Of a stretch of 64,000 nt of DNA, positions 33,825 through 44,719 are shown piece by piece. The stretch's first letter is position 1. Each line of letters begins with the position of its first letter. The position numbers were made by a program, and so were the translations under genes. The notes under the pieces are model-generated. The model did not search any database. It saw nothing but the letters and a program-made list of their open reading frames with translations, and had not been told where the DNA came from. This stretch comes from Pterois miles (Eukaryota; Chordata; Actinopteri; Perciformes; Scorpaenidae): the NCBI GenBank assembly GCA_947000775.1, contig CAMQGK010000638.1:24444001-24508000 (forward strand), in the 5' to 3' direction.

Positions 33825-34141
33825 CCTCCATCCATCCATCTTCAACCACTTATCCCGTTAGGGGTCACGGGAGGCTGGAGCCGATCCCAGCTGGCATTGG
33901 GCGAAGGCGGGGTTCACCCTGGACAGGACGCCAGTCCATCGCAGGCCACATAGAGACAGACAACATATAGACAGACACACTCACATTCACATCTACGGGC
34001 ATTTTAGAGTCATCACTTAACCTGCATGTCTTTGGACTGTGGGAGGAAGCCGGAGAACTCAAGAGCCCCAAGCCAGATTTGAACCTGTGACCCTCTTGCG
34101 GTGAGGCGACAGCACTAACCACTGCACCACCTTGCAGCCCC
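33825..34141 (-). mobile_element. tRNA-headed SINE-like element, near complete, with 10-bp TSD
   Basis: On the minus strand it starts GGGGCTGCAAGGTGGTGCAG, an A-box-like head, then has a B-box-like GGTTCAAATCTGG about 40 bp downstream. The conserved body follows (CTCCCACAGTCCAAAGACAT, GGACTGGCGTCCTGTCCAGG). It ends in an ATGGATGGATGG tail. TAGATCAATA at 33815-33824 and again at 34142-34151 is a direct 10-bp target-site duplication, which supports retroposition by target-primed reverse transcription. Confidence 0.85.
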
Positions 34142-34329
34142 TAGATCAATAATCAATACAATAAACAATAAAAAGTGTTTCAGCATACAACGTAAAAAGA
34201 TGTTGTGCAAATCATTCAGTAATAACGAGTGATGTATTCAGTAGTTGTCTATTAGTGATGCATTTAGCTTGTAAATCATGACACATGGCTCTCCCCAACA
34301 TGACACATTACATAGATTGTGAGTCACTG

Positions 34330-34928
34330 ACTACATTTACATGCACAAAATATTAATTTTTGCCTTTATTCTGAAAGACAGTACTCCTACTAAGATGCTT
34401 ACATGGCTAATGAACATTAATATTCCACTAATATTCCCATTTTCATGCAGCCGTGAGGTGGTGGTGGACTTGTTCGACCGTACGAACTCCGCCTCTCTTT
34501 CATTCTTTCAATCTCCTTCTTGAAAAGGTCAGCATTGTGATATTTGCGCATATACAAAAATCTGACATCAAAGTCTTTCATCATATTTAAAAATTTTAGC
34601 TATTCTTTTAGGCATGCATCTCTGCAAACTGTCGGCCAGTTGGTTTGTTTGCGACGCACATGGTCATAAACAGGCATGAGCGTTGCAAACTGCCGTTAAA
34701 AACCCCAATTGAGATGCTTATTCTGAATGAACTACATACATGTCCAAAGAATGCTCCTATTTGAATACTATCAGCATACCTCACATGTCTTAATCAGAAA
34801 ATACTCCATTTGGAATAAGGCCTAACTCAGAATATACAAGCGGATATGCTGTTTACATGACCCATGTCAAGTTCAGGATATTGTCATATTCAGAATAATA
34901 GTGGAGTAGTAGTGTGCATGTAAACATG
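34330..34928. mobile_element. MITE 'family H', about 600 bp
   Basis: The left end CTACATTTACATGCACAAAA and right end AGTGTGCATGTAAACATG are inverted. The interior has repeated TATTCTGAAT/ATATTCAGAAT-type strings and no ORF of note. A fragment of the right part recurs at 57700-57862. Confidence 0.65.
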
Positions 34929-35567
34929 TTATGTTTATATTGCCAAAAGAAAAGCAACTGCATAATTTCTGTTTCTTTATTCCCTATACTGTTGTGAAAA
35001 AGTACAGAACGTATGATGCCAAAACCATGATTATGTGTCAAACCTTGAATTTTACATATCTTCAGAGCCTTTCTAGGTGGAGTGGCGTGGTCTCCTGAAG
35101 TGCTCCACTTTCCTGCCACACCAAAACGCTCGGACACGGTCTTGGACCAAGGCACTGGCCTTCGATCATAATGAGTTTTCAGAACCAAGGATCTTTCTGG
35201 TCTTTTTCCACATTATGAATCACCAAAGAAAAGTATGTTAAATGAAAAAAACGTGGACTTAAAAAAATCCACCGGCAACAGACTGGGACGGACTCTAAAC
35301 TGGAGCTCAAGGCAGAGTTCTGTCCCATATTTTGAAAAGTGAGATTTTCATGTCATTTTTATAATAATGCAGATTTAAATGTAGCATAAATATTATGATA
35401 ATATTGAAAAGCTCAATCCACAGGGATTTCTGGTGGTTCATCTTTTTTATCTTATCTTATCTTATCTTATCGGTTAAACGGTTACTTATCAACATGCCTA
35501 CTAATTACTGACATTTATATTTGACGTGGTTAAAATCCTAACCCAAGCCTCTCTGTTTCAAAATTTC
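34929..35567. other. No recognised gene; short (TTATC)n
   Basis: Unique sequence with a TCTTATCTTATCTTATC run at about 35447-35471, the reverse of the GATAA tail motif at 28480. I see nothing else to report. Confidence 0.45.
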
Positions 35568-35582
35568 CTCCACTGTTTCTTC

Positions 35583-35950
35583 CATCCATCCATCGTCAAC
35601 CGCTTATCCCGTTAGGGGTCGCGGGGGGTGGAGGCGAACCCAGGTGGGAATGGGGGAAGGGAGGGGAAACCCTGGAGAGGGCGCCAATCCAATGGAGGGG
35701 AAAAAAAGAAAAAAAAAAAAAAAAGAAAAAAACAATTCAGGGGAAAAACAAAAATAAGGGGAAAATAAAAAAAATAAATTAAATAAAAAGTATTTTTTTT
35801 GGGGGGGGGGGGGGGGGGGGGAGGGGGAAAAAAAAAATATGGGAGGGGAAGAAAAAGAAAAACCAAAAAAAAGGAGGGGAAAGAGGAAAAAGAAACTCGG
35901 CTTTTTTGTGGGGGGGGGGAAAAAAAAAAACTACTTCACCGTGCAGCCCC
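35583..35950 (-). mobile_element. tRNA-headed SINE-like element with scrambled, homopolymer-run interior
   Basis: The two ends are those of the SINE at 33825-34141. On the plus strand it starts TCCATCCATCGTCAACCGCT, TCCCGTTAGGGGTCGCGGG, and ends CTACTTCACCGTGCAGCCCC. A 15-bp direct repeat, CTCCACTGTTTCTTC, flanks it (35568-35582 and 35951-35965) and confirms one insertion. From about 35690 to 35930 the interior is almost entirely G and A runs, including about 20 G at 35801-35820. Position by position these runs track the G-rich and A-rich spots of the normal SINE (for example GGACTGTGGGAGGAAGCCGG becoming a G run). The total is about 370 bp, against about 317 bp normally. A base-calling or assembly fault is the simplest explanation. 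Confidence 0.8.
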
Positions 35951-35991
35951 CTCCACTGTTTCTTCTTCAAAAAAAAAAAAAAAACCCTACA

Positions 35992-36192
35992 ATGGCACAT
36001 CAGGTGCCTGAAGCACAACAACAACAACAACAGCAGCAGTGTGCAAAAAATAATCCTGCTGTAAACAACTGGATGGAGGCGCCTCTCGCTGCAGTAAAGG
36101 TGACGGGGGTGATCATCCCCGAAGCTACTGGAGCTGATATGAGCAGATTCAACAGAAACATGAAAAACAGTTGGAATCATAGTGAGCTTTAA
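35992..36192 (+). other. Small ORF with a glutamine run, 66 codons, unrecognised
   Basis: An ATG at 35992 opens a 66-codon frame ending in TAA. It includes a Gln run encoded by CAA and CAG codons at about 36019-36041, then NNPAVNNWMEAPLAAVKVTG. It starts only 27 bp after the corrupted SINE and after a poly(A) run. No splice signals are evident. The CAA/CAG microsatellite alone can hold a frame open, so I treat coding as unproven. Confidence 0.12.
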
Positions 36193-37213
36193 AAACCAGT
36201 AATAGCAGCTCTTTCATTTCTGGCCACATTCTTTCATCTTTAAGTATCAGACATACTTTCCAGACTGGAAGCTGACATTCAGTTTATATATATATGGAAG
36301 TTCAGACGATCCAGGCTGATTCCTTGGAGTTAATAGTGAATTAACTGGAGTATTCAGAGCTAATCAAACTTGAAACATGAAGTGGGGACTCACGAGTTGG
36401 GATCACAGGCAAAAGAAAGCCTTGCATTCATTAAGTTTTCCACAGACGCTCCCCTGGAGGAAAATCCTGTGGACGAGCTCTGCCCTGCCCAGCTTTAACT
36501 TAACCATTTACAACCGTTACCGTCAGGCCTGTCCACACTCATCCGGATGTCCTCTGTGGATTGTCTCCAGGCCCAAATGTCATCTCACTCTTCTTCAGCC
36601 TGAACCATTCATACTTTTAGCTCACTGCGCTGGAAAAGATGAAGATGACTAACAGCAAAAGTGGATGCTGAAAACGTGCGTCACATTGTCAAATATAACT
36701 CCAATCACCATGGAAACTGAGTAACAGAATGTATCAGTGGGTTGTTTTTTTCACATACACTTTCTTTTCATCTCTCTCCTCGTGTCTCTCTTCACTAAAA
36801 TACAGCACACACACTTCGGGATAATAACATCATAGTCTGGAAATATTTTGGAAGTATTTTGTGTTGGGAAAACATGACGAGTAAAGTTGGAATCAGGAAC
36901 CTCTTTGTCATAAAGTCTGTGTATTGAGCAAATTCATTTATTCTCCACATATAATGTTAGATGTTGCAGAGGAATTGGAACGTGACTAACACTTTAATTA
37001 TATTAATTTGAATTTGAATTGTCAGATTAATAATGCTGTTAAATTGCTCTATAGAGAAGATCATTTAACTTGTGCATAGAAGCTGTTTCCTGGCTGAATA
37101 CAGGATTATATATTGTATTTTTAAGAGTCAGTCTGCTTCTGTGCAGTGGAAAACCTATTGATTGGTTTGCATTGTAATTTACATTGTAATAATGAATAAT
37201 GTGCACTGATATA
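36193..37213. other. No recognised feature
   Basis: Unique sequence. I see no repeat family and no exon. Confidence 0.5.
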
Positions 37214-37478
37214 GGGCTGCACGGTGGTGCAGTGGTTAGCACACAGCAAGACGGTCACAGGTTTGAATCCAGCTTGTGGCTTTTTTGTGTGGATTTTGCA
37301 TGTTTTCCCCGCGTTTCATCCGGGTTCACCGGCTTCCTCCCACAGTCCAAAGACATGCAGGTTAACGTTGACTCTAAAGGTGTGCCCTGAGGTGTGAATG
37401 TGAGTGTGTATGTGTTAGCCCTGTGATGGACTGACAACCTGTCCACAAACACACAAACACACACACACACACACACAC
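37214..37478 (+). mobile_element. tRNA-headed SINE-like element, plus strand, diverged, ending in (CA)n
   Basis: The head GGGCTGCACGGTGGTGCAGT and TGGTTAGCAC (A-box region) is followed by a B-box-like GGTTTGAATCC at about 37259. Then come CCTCCCACAGTCCAAAGACA, GTGAATGTGAGTGTGTATGT and CTGTGATGGACTGACAACCT. Where the others end in GATGG repeats, this copy ends in a (CA)n run at 37456-37478. Small deletions shorten it to about 230 bp before the run. Confidence 0.85.
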
Positions 37479-38503
37479 CACCCATTACAATATACTGTAC
37501 AATATTAACTCATGAACTTCCATTGGCTCCACCATTTCACACAACATCACAAGTCGTAAACTCAGAGCTTTCTTTTCACTTACAAGGTCATGATTATGAC
37601 ACGAGGGAGGCGTTTATATGGGCCCAACACAACACTGGAGGTATGATGGTGATTTGACAATGCCTGACGACAATCTCTGTTAGATCGAAATGTTGCTTCG
37701 TTAAAATTGCTGGGAGCTACCAATGCAGTGTGCAGATCCTGTTTTCTGATTGAATTTTGAAGCATTTATGTGTCTTTAAAAATGGCGGTTGCTAACAAGT
37801 GGCTAAATGAGAGGACTAAACGTCATCATGTTGACTTGACGGCCTGCGTCTACTCACGCTCATGCGACCGTGGTGTAGTTCGTCTATATGCAAACGTTAG
37901 CTTTTTACTTTTAGTGATTGCATTTACGCTTCAAAAATCATAAAAGTGGTGCTCATATGTGGAGATTATGTTGCTGAAAATGGCGTTTTGTCGAGGGAAC
38001 CATGGTGATGCAGGTTGGCCTCCAAAAATACGTCATCCCTGCAGCACATCATGAGCTTTTTTCTTTGGGGAAAATGCTCTGTGCATTGCTTTGTTTATTC
38101 ATTTGCAAGTATGGTGACTTAAGTAGATCCACTCTTAGCTGGCTAAAATTAGAAATGCATTCTTTCCTCTCTGTTAAGTGTTTTTCACACCCCAAACTGG
38201 TGCATGTCAAAACCACTGTCCACAGCGTTTAAATGTGGAAATGCCTGCCTCAGCTTCCTGAGAGGGACCCTGTAGAGTTTTCTTGTTCACAAACAAAAAT
38301 TGTGTTTATATTCAGGGTTACTCACAAACATCATAAAACATTTGCAGACGTATATTTGTGTTCACTAGTTGGCAGTGCAGTTTGTGTTAAAGGTGTCTTG
38401 TGGAGGATCTGGTGGCCTCTAGCGGTGAGGTTGTAAATTATAACCACCTGAAACTTCTCCCATGCGCCAAGCGTGTAGTGGTGGTTAGTAAACTATGTAA
38501 GGT
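37479..38503. other. No recognised feature
   Basis: Unique sequence. Two plus-strand frames at 38002-38232 and 38233-38436 abut but lack splice signals and familiar motifs. Confidence 0.45.
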
Positions 38504-38620
38504 ATAATGTACAGCGAGCGGGTCATTGTTGTGAAATAAACCTGACAGAGCGATATGAGGGGTCTTAAATCGCCCTGCTGGGGTTTATTTCACAACAATG
38601 ACCCGCTCGCTGTACATTAT
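38504..38620. repeat. Perfect 39-bp palindrome with 39-bp spacer
   Basis: The left arm at 38504-38542 begins ATAATGTACAGCGAGCGGGT. Its exact reverse complement lies at 38582-38620, and the spacer 38543-38581 contains ACAGAGCGATATGAGGGG. No mismatch is seen in either arm. Transcribed, this would form a strong hairpin. It resembles the core of a fish foldback element and is probably part of a larger DNA transposon whose outer borders I cannot define. Confidence 0.92.
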
Positions 38621-39179
38621 TCTGCTTATAACACGGCGATTTACTTTAGAAATCAATAATTTGACAAAAATGATCCGCATCAGCTGTGCTGCACATGAGC
38701 CTTACAAGTTGGACATCATTATGAAGGTAAATAAACAGGCTTTTCAACCACGTACAATACACTGGCATTTAATAATCGACCAAACACAAATTTCCAAACT
38801 TTTCTGAGTTTATTAATGAAACAAGAACAACATGGAGGCTCCGTAGTCCAGACTCTTTTCAACCTGGACAAAGGCAGCACAGACCAGACCCACTCCTTCC
38901 TTTCTTACCCCTCACAATAAAAGCCTGAGCCATATAAAATTTGCAGATGAGTATTTCGCAGTTTTGTTTTGTTTATTTATTTTATTTGTTTATCTCTGAA
39001 GCACCATGGAGGGGTGCCGATGTGTAAAAGTTGTGGAACAGCTGCTGTACTGTCATGATTTTACCATGTGTCCCCACATCTCAGCCATTCCTTTGGCGGG
39101 TATGGTGTTATCATAACTGTTGCCGACCAAGGCTACATAAATAAGTAATAAAGCGGATTACCCTTTAATGAGCGATGAA
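38621..39179. other. No recognised feature
   Basis: Possibly still part of the element carrying the palindrome near its left side; otherwise unique sequence. The chance frame at 38598-38807 runs partly through the palindrome. Confidence 0.35.
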
Positions 39180-39620
39180 AATGGATGTGCGTTTAAAAAA
39201 AAAAGTGTTGATGGAAAGTAGGAGGAGACAAAGCTGAGACTGCAAATGAACGAATGCAAATGAGACCTGAGGAGAGCAAATATGTAAATTAGCATTACAT
39301 ACAGATAGGACTTGATTATGTTGTGCTGTTATGGATAGACAGTGTTAGTAAAACAATAATTCAGATGAGAGCGCGGCGCCACATTTCGCCCCCAGATGAG
39401 TTGCATATGTGCACACTCTTGTTTGTGTGCGGACGAGTGTGTTGAAGAGTGCTACAGACGGACAGAGCACGGAGGGAGGAAAAGCATTCCCATTAGAGCG
39501 CCCATTAAGTCTGATTACAAGTGATTGCCGTCTGTCGGAGAGAGATGACCAGCCCATTAATGACTTAAACAAATGCTTTCCTTTCTCACTCTCACCATAA
39601 TCAAACCACCTCCTGTTTTT
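39180..39620. other. Candidate conserved non-coding element
   Basis: Unique sequence with enhancer-like texture. It has ATGCAAATGAG, GTAAATTAGCATTACATA, GAGCGCCCATTAAGTCTGAT, TACAAGTGATTGCC and CAGCCCATTAATGACTTAAA, several of them homeodomain-type TAAT sites. The minus-strand frame across it (39788-39345) looks fortuitous. Confidence 0.3.
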
Positions 39621-40415
39621 CTTCCCTGGAGATGTCACCATGAACTTAACATGACTTCCAGTGATTTTTGGCAAAACACCAGATGAGCATTTCCGCTTTC
39701 CTGCACAGGCTGTTTTTGTCACTGTTGTTTTATTTATGGCCGCTTTCCTCCCAAAATGCCACTCCTCGCTTCGGGGGCTGACACACAAGAAGATAAATTG
39801 ACTTATTTGAAGGGAAAGGAAACGTACGCTCGGATTTCTCCACCATTACTGCAGCGTGAGGGTAAGTATTTGTGGTTGTAACCACATGTGGCAACCACCA
39901 GAGGTTACTTAAAAGCCACTATGGGAGTTGCTGTGTTGAGGGTTGTGTTGCAAATGTAGATCATCTTAGCTGGATGTAGTGTTGTGACTACATCCTGCCA
40001 CACATACTATGCTTCACTGTGAGGTATTTACTTCCTTTAAAGTCCTTCCACTGATTTCAAACAGGCAAAGAGGGCTGCAGGTGTTTTTAATGTCTCACCA
40101 GAGAGATGAAACTTTAGAACACCTCGGGTCAGTTTTTAATGCCGTGGCAACATGTTTGTGATCGTTTCTAGTTTGTGGTTTTTGTAGCTTGACAGTGATT
40201 TTCGTCTCGGTTGCCCATTAGCTTGACTCGGCTCTGTATGTGTGTGTTTTTGTAGGTGTTTCTCTCGGGGAGCTCAGCGGCTCCTCAGCACTGCCTGGAG
40301 TCAGACTTCACCACTTCCTCTGGTAAGACCTTCATGTTGCTCAATTCCACACAGCCGGAGTCCTGCAGCCTGCCAATACACAGTGTCTCTCCACACTAGA
40401 CCTCCCTGCTGTGGC

Positions 40416-40417
<2 letters not shown>
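39621..40417. other. No recognised feature
   Basis: Unique sequence. I see no exon. Confidence 0.5.

Positions 40418-40471
<54 letters not shown>
40418..40471 (+). repeat. (CA)n microsatellite, about 27 units
   Basis: Uninterrupted CA dinucleotides. Spurious His-Thr and Val-Cys frames run through it. Confidence 0.97.
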
Positions 40472-40475
<4 letters not shown>

Positions 40476-40861
40476 GAGCAGTTGCGAGTCGTGATGTACA
40501 TGTAATAAAGCTCAAATCTTGGTGCTGATCCAGGCGAAACCGTTATGTGCCAGACTGGTGATCTGTCTGTTTCTTGTCTTTGCGATTGGCAGCTGCACAC
40601 TGAGCATAGTGGATGTCATAGAGCCGGGTGATGTGGTACAATCTGAATCATTTTTAGCAAGATTTCTTCCATTATGAGCACTTTTAACAACCTCACCTCC
40701 ATGTTGTTAGTTTTAAAGGTGTTGTTAGTTTTAAAGGTTGGATAGTCTCACCACAAGGTCCACTTAGCAGCTGTGTCCTGGTGCTTTGTTGCATATCTTG
40801 TGGTTGTCCAGGAATTGTAGATGTTTTCAACTTTTATGCTTCGTTAATGCTTGTGCTAATT

Positions 40862-41515
40862 CTGAAAAATTTTCTTAACTGATAACCGACGCTCGTAACC
40901 GATTATTAACCGTTAACTGACAAGATTAGTGCCTCGCATGCAGCGGTGCACCAGCTGCAGTATATGAGGACAACAGACAACTGAGTCAACAGTTCACCAT
41001 CAGGAGAGTTACTGTAGCAGCCACGGTACTGCGTTCACTGTCTCCAGGTCCAGTTTAGCAGGTTGTCAGCTGTGTGTCTGCCCAGATTAATCATAGCGAT
41101 TGTCTGACAAGCACTGTGTGTGTTGCCGGTGGCTTCGTGCCCGCTGTAGCGTAACTTCAGCGAGTTTCCGACAGACCGTATGTGTGTGGCGGTGGTGAGT
41201 GTGGGTTTGTTGGTGGCGTTATAGCTGTGAACGTAGCTGTAGCAGACAGTGTGTGTACAGTTTATTTGTTGGTGAATAAATGCTACGAGGCTACAAGCTA
41301 CAACTCCTCAGCTGGAAGTCCAGAGCCAACTTCCTGTATCTGCGCCGACTCTCTCTTAAGGTGGACCATCTTTTCCCCTTAAGGCGACGAGCCGCTCCTC
41401 TGCGTTTTTCTCAGCGTTTTAATTAATTATTGATATTTCTTTTAACCATTTTAACTGATAGTGTTAATCGGTTAAATAGCTTAATGTCGGTTAACGGTTA
41501 ATTATTAACATCCCT
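40862..41515 (-). mobile_element. MITE 'family M', copy 3, single minisatellite unit
   Basis: On the minus strand it starts AGGGATGTTAATAATTAACC and ends near GGTTATCAGTTAAGAAAA. GTTAATAATTAACCG-type strings are therefore found near both ends. The body matches copies 1 and 2. At 40988-41047 it has only one unit of the 55-bp sequence, flanked by the normal body. This is the most complete copy and the best guide to the original element. Confidence 0.8.
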
Positions 41516-42442
41516 ACTTTTCCTGAACGAAACCCGAAAATGGAAATAAAATCTCCTTAACTGACCTTACTTGACAGGAACCATAAAGCAGACAAAAGAG
41601 CACCTCTACATCAAGTGTAGCTGTGGGTGCAATCAATCAGTTTAGTCCCCAGGTAGCTGAAGAGTACCTCAACACTAAATTCACAGTTACCAGCTCTGAA
41701 ACAAAACAATGAGAGGAACGTTGGTGAGCTGTTCAAGAAAAAAACCCCAGCTGCCAAGACCGTCAGGCTGGCCAAACACTTGTAGCTTCTCAGTTCCCAA
41801 ATGGCCTCCTCTGGATTGGAGGACCAGACCGGGTGCTGCTCCAATCAGATACTCCAGGTCGTCAGATAGACCACACCTCAGCAGGTGGAGCCAGTGTCAT
41901 GCAGGAGACCACACACCTTTATCATCACCAAAGTGAAGTGGGTTAGATAAGTGGACAACTAAGACGCCGAAATGAACAAGGTTCTTTAAGTGTTTGGGGG
42001 GGGAAAAGGAAATTTTGTTTAACACCTACAACTAAATGACCACTCCCTCTGTTGATGAAGACCATGTAGAGTAGTCAAAAGCTTCAGAATAGCCACTAAA
42101 TGGACCTTGAGGAGACAATGTTGTGAATTGCTGCTTCTAAGGTCAAGAATAAACTAAGTGAAAGTGAGCAGCCAGATTTTTGGCGTAGAGCAGAGTATAT
42201 TTGACCTGTTTAACAGACAGTGCCCCCCTGTACTCTGAATTTCAGATTTGGTCCTCTGGCTCCAGGTTCAGGTTCCCCCCTGTTGAGAGTAACCAGTACA
42301 AGGACTCCACTTTCACCTCTGAATAGGTGGTGAGTCCCAGCGATACTCACTTGGTGAAGTGTGAAGTATAGCTGAAAATATAATGTTCACGTTGTTGGTG
42401 ATGATGGTGACGATGTCGACTGTGATTTCTATGATGATGTTT
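41516..42442. other. No recognised feature
   Basis: Unique-looking sequence with several short chance frames. Confidence 0.45.
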
Positions 42443-42572
42443 GGGGGTGCCTCAGAGGGTAGAGCAGGTCGTCTACCAGTTGGAACGTCAGCGGTTCGAT
42501 CCCCAGATGCTCTGGTCACATGTCGGTGTATCCTTGAGACACTTAACCTCAAATTGCTCCCACCCCCCCCAA
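42443..42572 (+). mobile_element. tRNA-derived SINE-like element (second type)
   Basis: The head GGGGGTGCCTCAGAGGGTAG, then AGCAGGTCGTCTACCAG, and AGCGGTTCGATCCCCAG reads like a tRNA D-arm and T-arm. It therefore carries A- and B-box-like sequence. The body TGGTCACATGTCGGTGTATC and TTGAGACACTTAACCTC follows. The tail beyond the C run is missing. The head lacks a matching acceptor stem, so it is not a functional tRNA. Confidence 0.65.
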
Positions 42573-43674
42573 TAGGTGGTTTTCTTACTCGTTATTCTAT
42601 CGAGTATCGATCAGTAGCTCTGATCATAGTATATTTATATAGATAGGTGTACAATGATCAGTACAGACTACATGGCATGAAACGACATGCCACCTGAAAT
42701 GGCTTGACTGTGTATCTGTATTTTTATGGTCATTCTCTGCCTCTATTTATTCTATTTGCCTTGACATGTTTTAGGTGTTATTGCTGCTGTGCTTTTGCAC
42801 ACTGTGGAAAAGTCAGACACCAGTGACTTCTGTTATTGGACTTCCAGCCCACTTGTATCCAGGCTGCCTCCCCTCCCTTTACTCTATTGTATGTCTGTAA
42901 TCTTTCATGTATCATAATGTGCTTCGCTGTAAAAACCAACTGCCCTCTGGAGACAAAATAAAGTTGATAGTTGAAAGCTGAAGGAGCCAGCTGCCCGAGC
43001 CTCCTGCAGCTTTCCAAATCAACATGATTTTTACATGAATAATAATTTCAAATGCCTGTCTATGAGTCTGACCCAAAGTAAACCCAGAAAGTAACCCACT
43101 GGCAGTTAGCAGTGCGTCATAACAGCCACACTGGTAGTATAGAGTCACAATGGGTACATTTATGGGAAATACAGCGGATTGAATTAATCCAGAATGTCCC
43201 TTTATGTGTATGTAAACACAGTGAATCCAAATTCTCCTGCCACAGTTTTCTGTCAAGTCTTGGTTATTTAGCTGTAAAAGTACAGTATCGATCTGATATA
43301 TGATAGTATATCACACTGTAACATAATAACATGATACTATTGTTTAAGACCAGAGCAGCTTTGTTAAACACAGTGGGTTTAATGGTTTGACTCATGGGTC
43401 CATTAGAGCAGAATGTCGACTATAAAGAGCACCAACATTAAAACAAAAGACTTTTAACCGGGAGGCTGGTGTTCGTGTCCCGTGTGAAAATAAAAGTAAC
43501 GTCAGTCATCAGTCACGCAACTCGTTGCTGTGAGTCATTAAGTGTGAAGTGAAGTTAACGTCAACCATGACCGTTTCCTAACAATATGTAAGTGGTTGTG
43601 TCACCTAAACCTAACTTCCTGTGAAAATGGAAGTTTATTTTGAAAGGATACTATGCATGTAACAAGCGTATATT
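42573..43674. other. No recognised gene; weak repeat remnant
   Basis: Near 43470, TGTTCGTGTCCCGTGTGAAA matches a stretch at 54407. Near 43600, ACCTAAACCTAACTTCC looks like the GTTTAGG repeat in reverse. The rest is unique. Confidence 0.4.
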
Positions 43675-44398
43675 GACACACCATCGCTGATCCATCCAAC
43701 ACACTACAACACTAGAGGGGTACCCTGTGCTTGGGGGCAACAATATGTTGACTCTGGCTCAAATAAATACAGACAGCCATCAGACTCATAGACCTCATCC
43801 ACATCATCATTATCATCTAAATATTCAGCCATGACGTTGAAATCTTTTAAATAGCACAAAGCTACGCTTTCTGTATGTCACCACAAGCTCAGTCATGGAC
43901 TGCTTTTTCACAGAGGTTGGCGGTAAAGCTGCGTGTTAGTTTGCAACAAACGTGTCTGAATTCAAAGAATACAACTAGAACCGTCACATTGACAAAACAT
44001 GCAAAAAAATACAGAAATCTGTCTGGAGATGAGAAGGAGAGGACAGCCGAGGGGCTGCTAGCTAAGAAATGTAACTGTTAATGTTAAGTTAAATGTTAAT
44101 TGTTAGGGTTAATGTTAAGTTAAATGTTAAATGTAAGTGTAAATGTTAAGTTTTGTTAATGGAAACATCACTACCCAAAACAGTCAGTCCTGTATGGTTC
44201 AAAGACTCCTGTATATAATGCCAATAATATGCTGTTTGGAGTGATTTTCAGTATAATAAATGCTGAAAAATAAGAAGTTGTTTCCTGTAGGGATGAAATA
44301 GAGGTTGCTTCCTTCTGACAGTGTTTGTTTGGCCCCCGGCAACAATCTGGGTTTCTCATGTGGCCCCCCACGAAAAATAATTGCCCTCCCCTGAACTA
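43675..44398 (+). mobile_element. hAT-type transposase remnant, second copy
   Basis: The segment at 43900-44075 is a frameshifted copy of the BED-finger region at 17060-16785: TTCACAGAGGTTGGCGGTAA, TTCAAAGAATACAACTAGAA and GTCTGGAGATGAGAAGGAGA. It has an in-frame TAG within the finger and small indels. As in the first copy, the coding remnant passes directly into TTAATGTTAAG repeats (44078-44155) and then GCTGTTTGGAGTGATTTTCA. The end near 44340-44398 (TTTGGCCCCCGGCAACAATC, GGCCCCCCACGAAAAATAAT) has the form of a hAT terminus. The 5' boundary is uncertain. Confidence 0.7.
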
Positions 44399-44719
44399 GA
44401 CCAGAATCCGTCTCCAGTTTTTTGACGTTACACCAGCTGAGTTAAGTCTGGTGGCGGCCATCAAAAGGGACTCATGTTACTTGAACTCCGACCAAACAGA
44501 CCCTGGTCCCCCAGGTTAAATCACACTTACATCTGATCTAATGTCACCCATTTCATAACAGATAATAATACATGTGATAATGGTATCTGGTGGTCGGGCT
44601 CTACAGGGGTCTAGTGTAGTATACAAACAATGAAAAATCTATGTTGATTACAGCCGGCTGCCAAAGCTGTTAGTCAGTTAGACACAAAAACATAAGCGAA
44701 TAGAGTCCCGAATGAAAAA

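Noticed and set aside
35612..36180. Pro/Phe- and Gly/Lys-rich ORFs
   Set aside because: Produced by the G and A runs of the corrupted SINE.
37214..37270. tRNA gene at the SINE head
   Set aside because: A and B boxes occur within a dispersed repeat with several copies; no cloverleaf is formed.
39345..39788. 147-codon minus-strand ORF as an exon
   Set aside because: Covers the candidate non-coding island, has no motif and no acceptor/donor pair.
40242..40600. His-Thr and Val-Cys repeat ORFs
   Set aside because: Translation of the CA microsatellite.
42443..42510. Functional tRNA gene
   Set aside because: D- and T-arm-like strings are present, but no acceptor stem closes and SINE body sequence follows directly.
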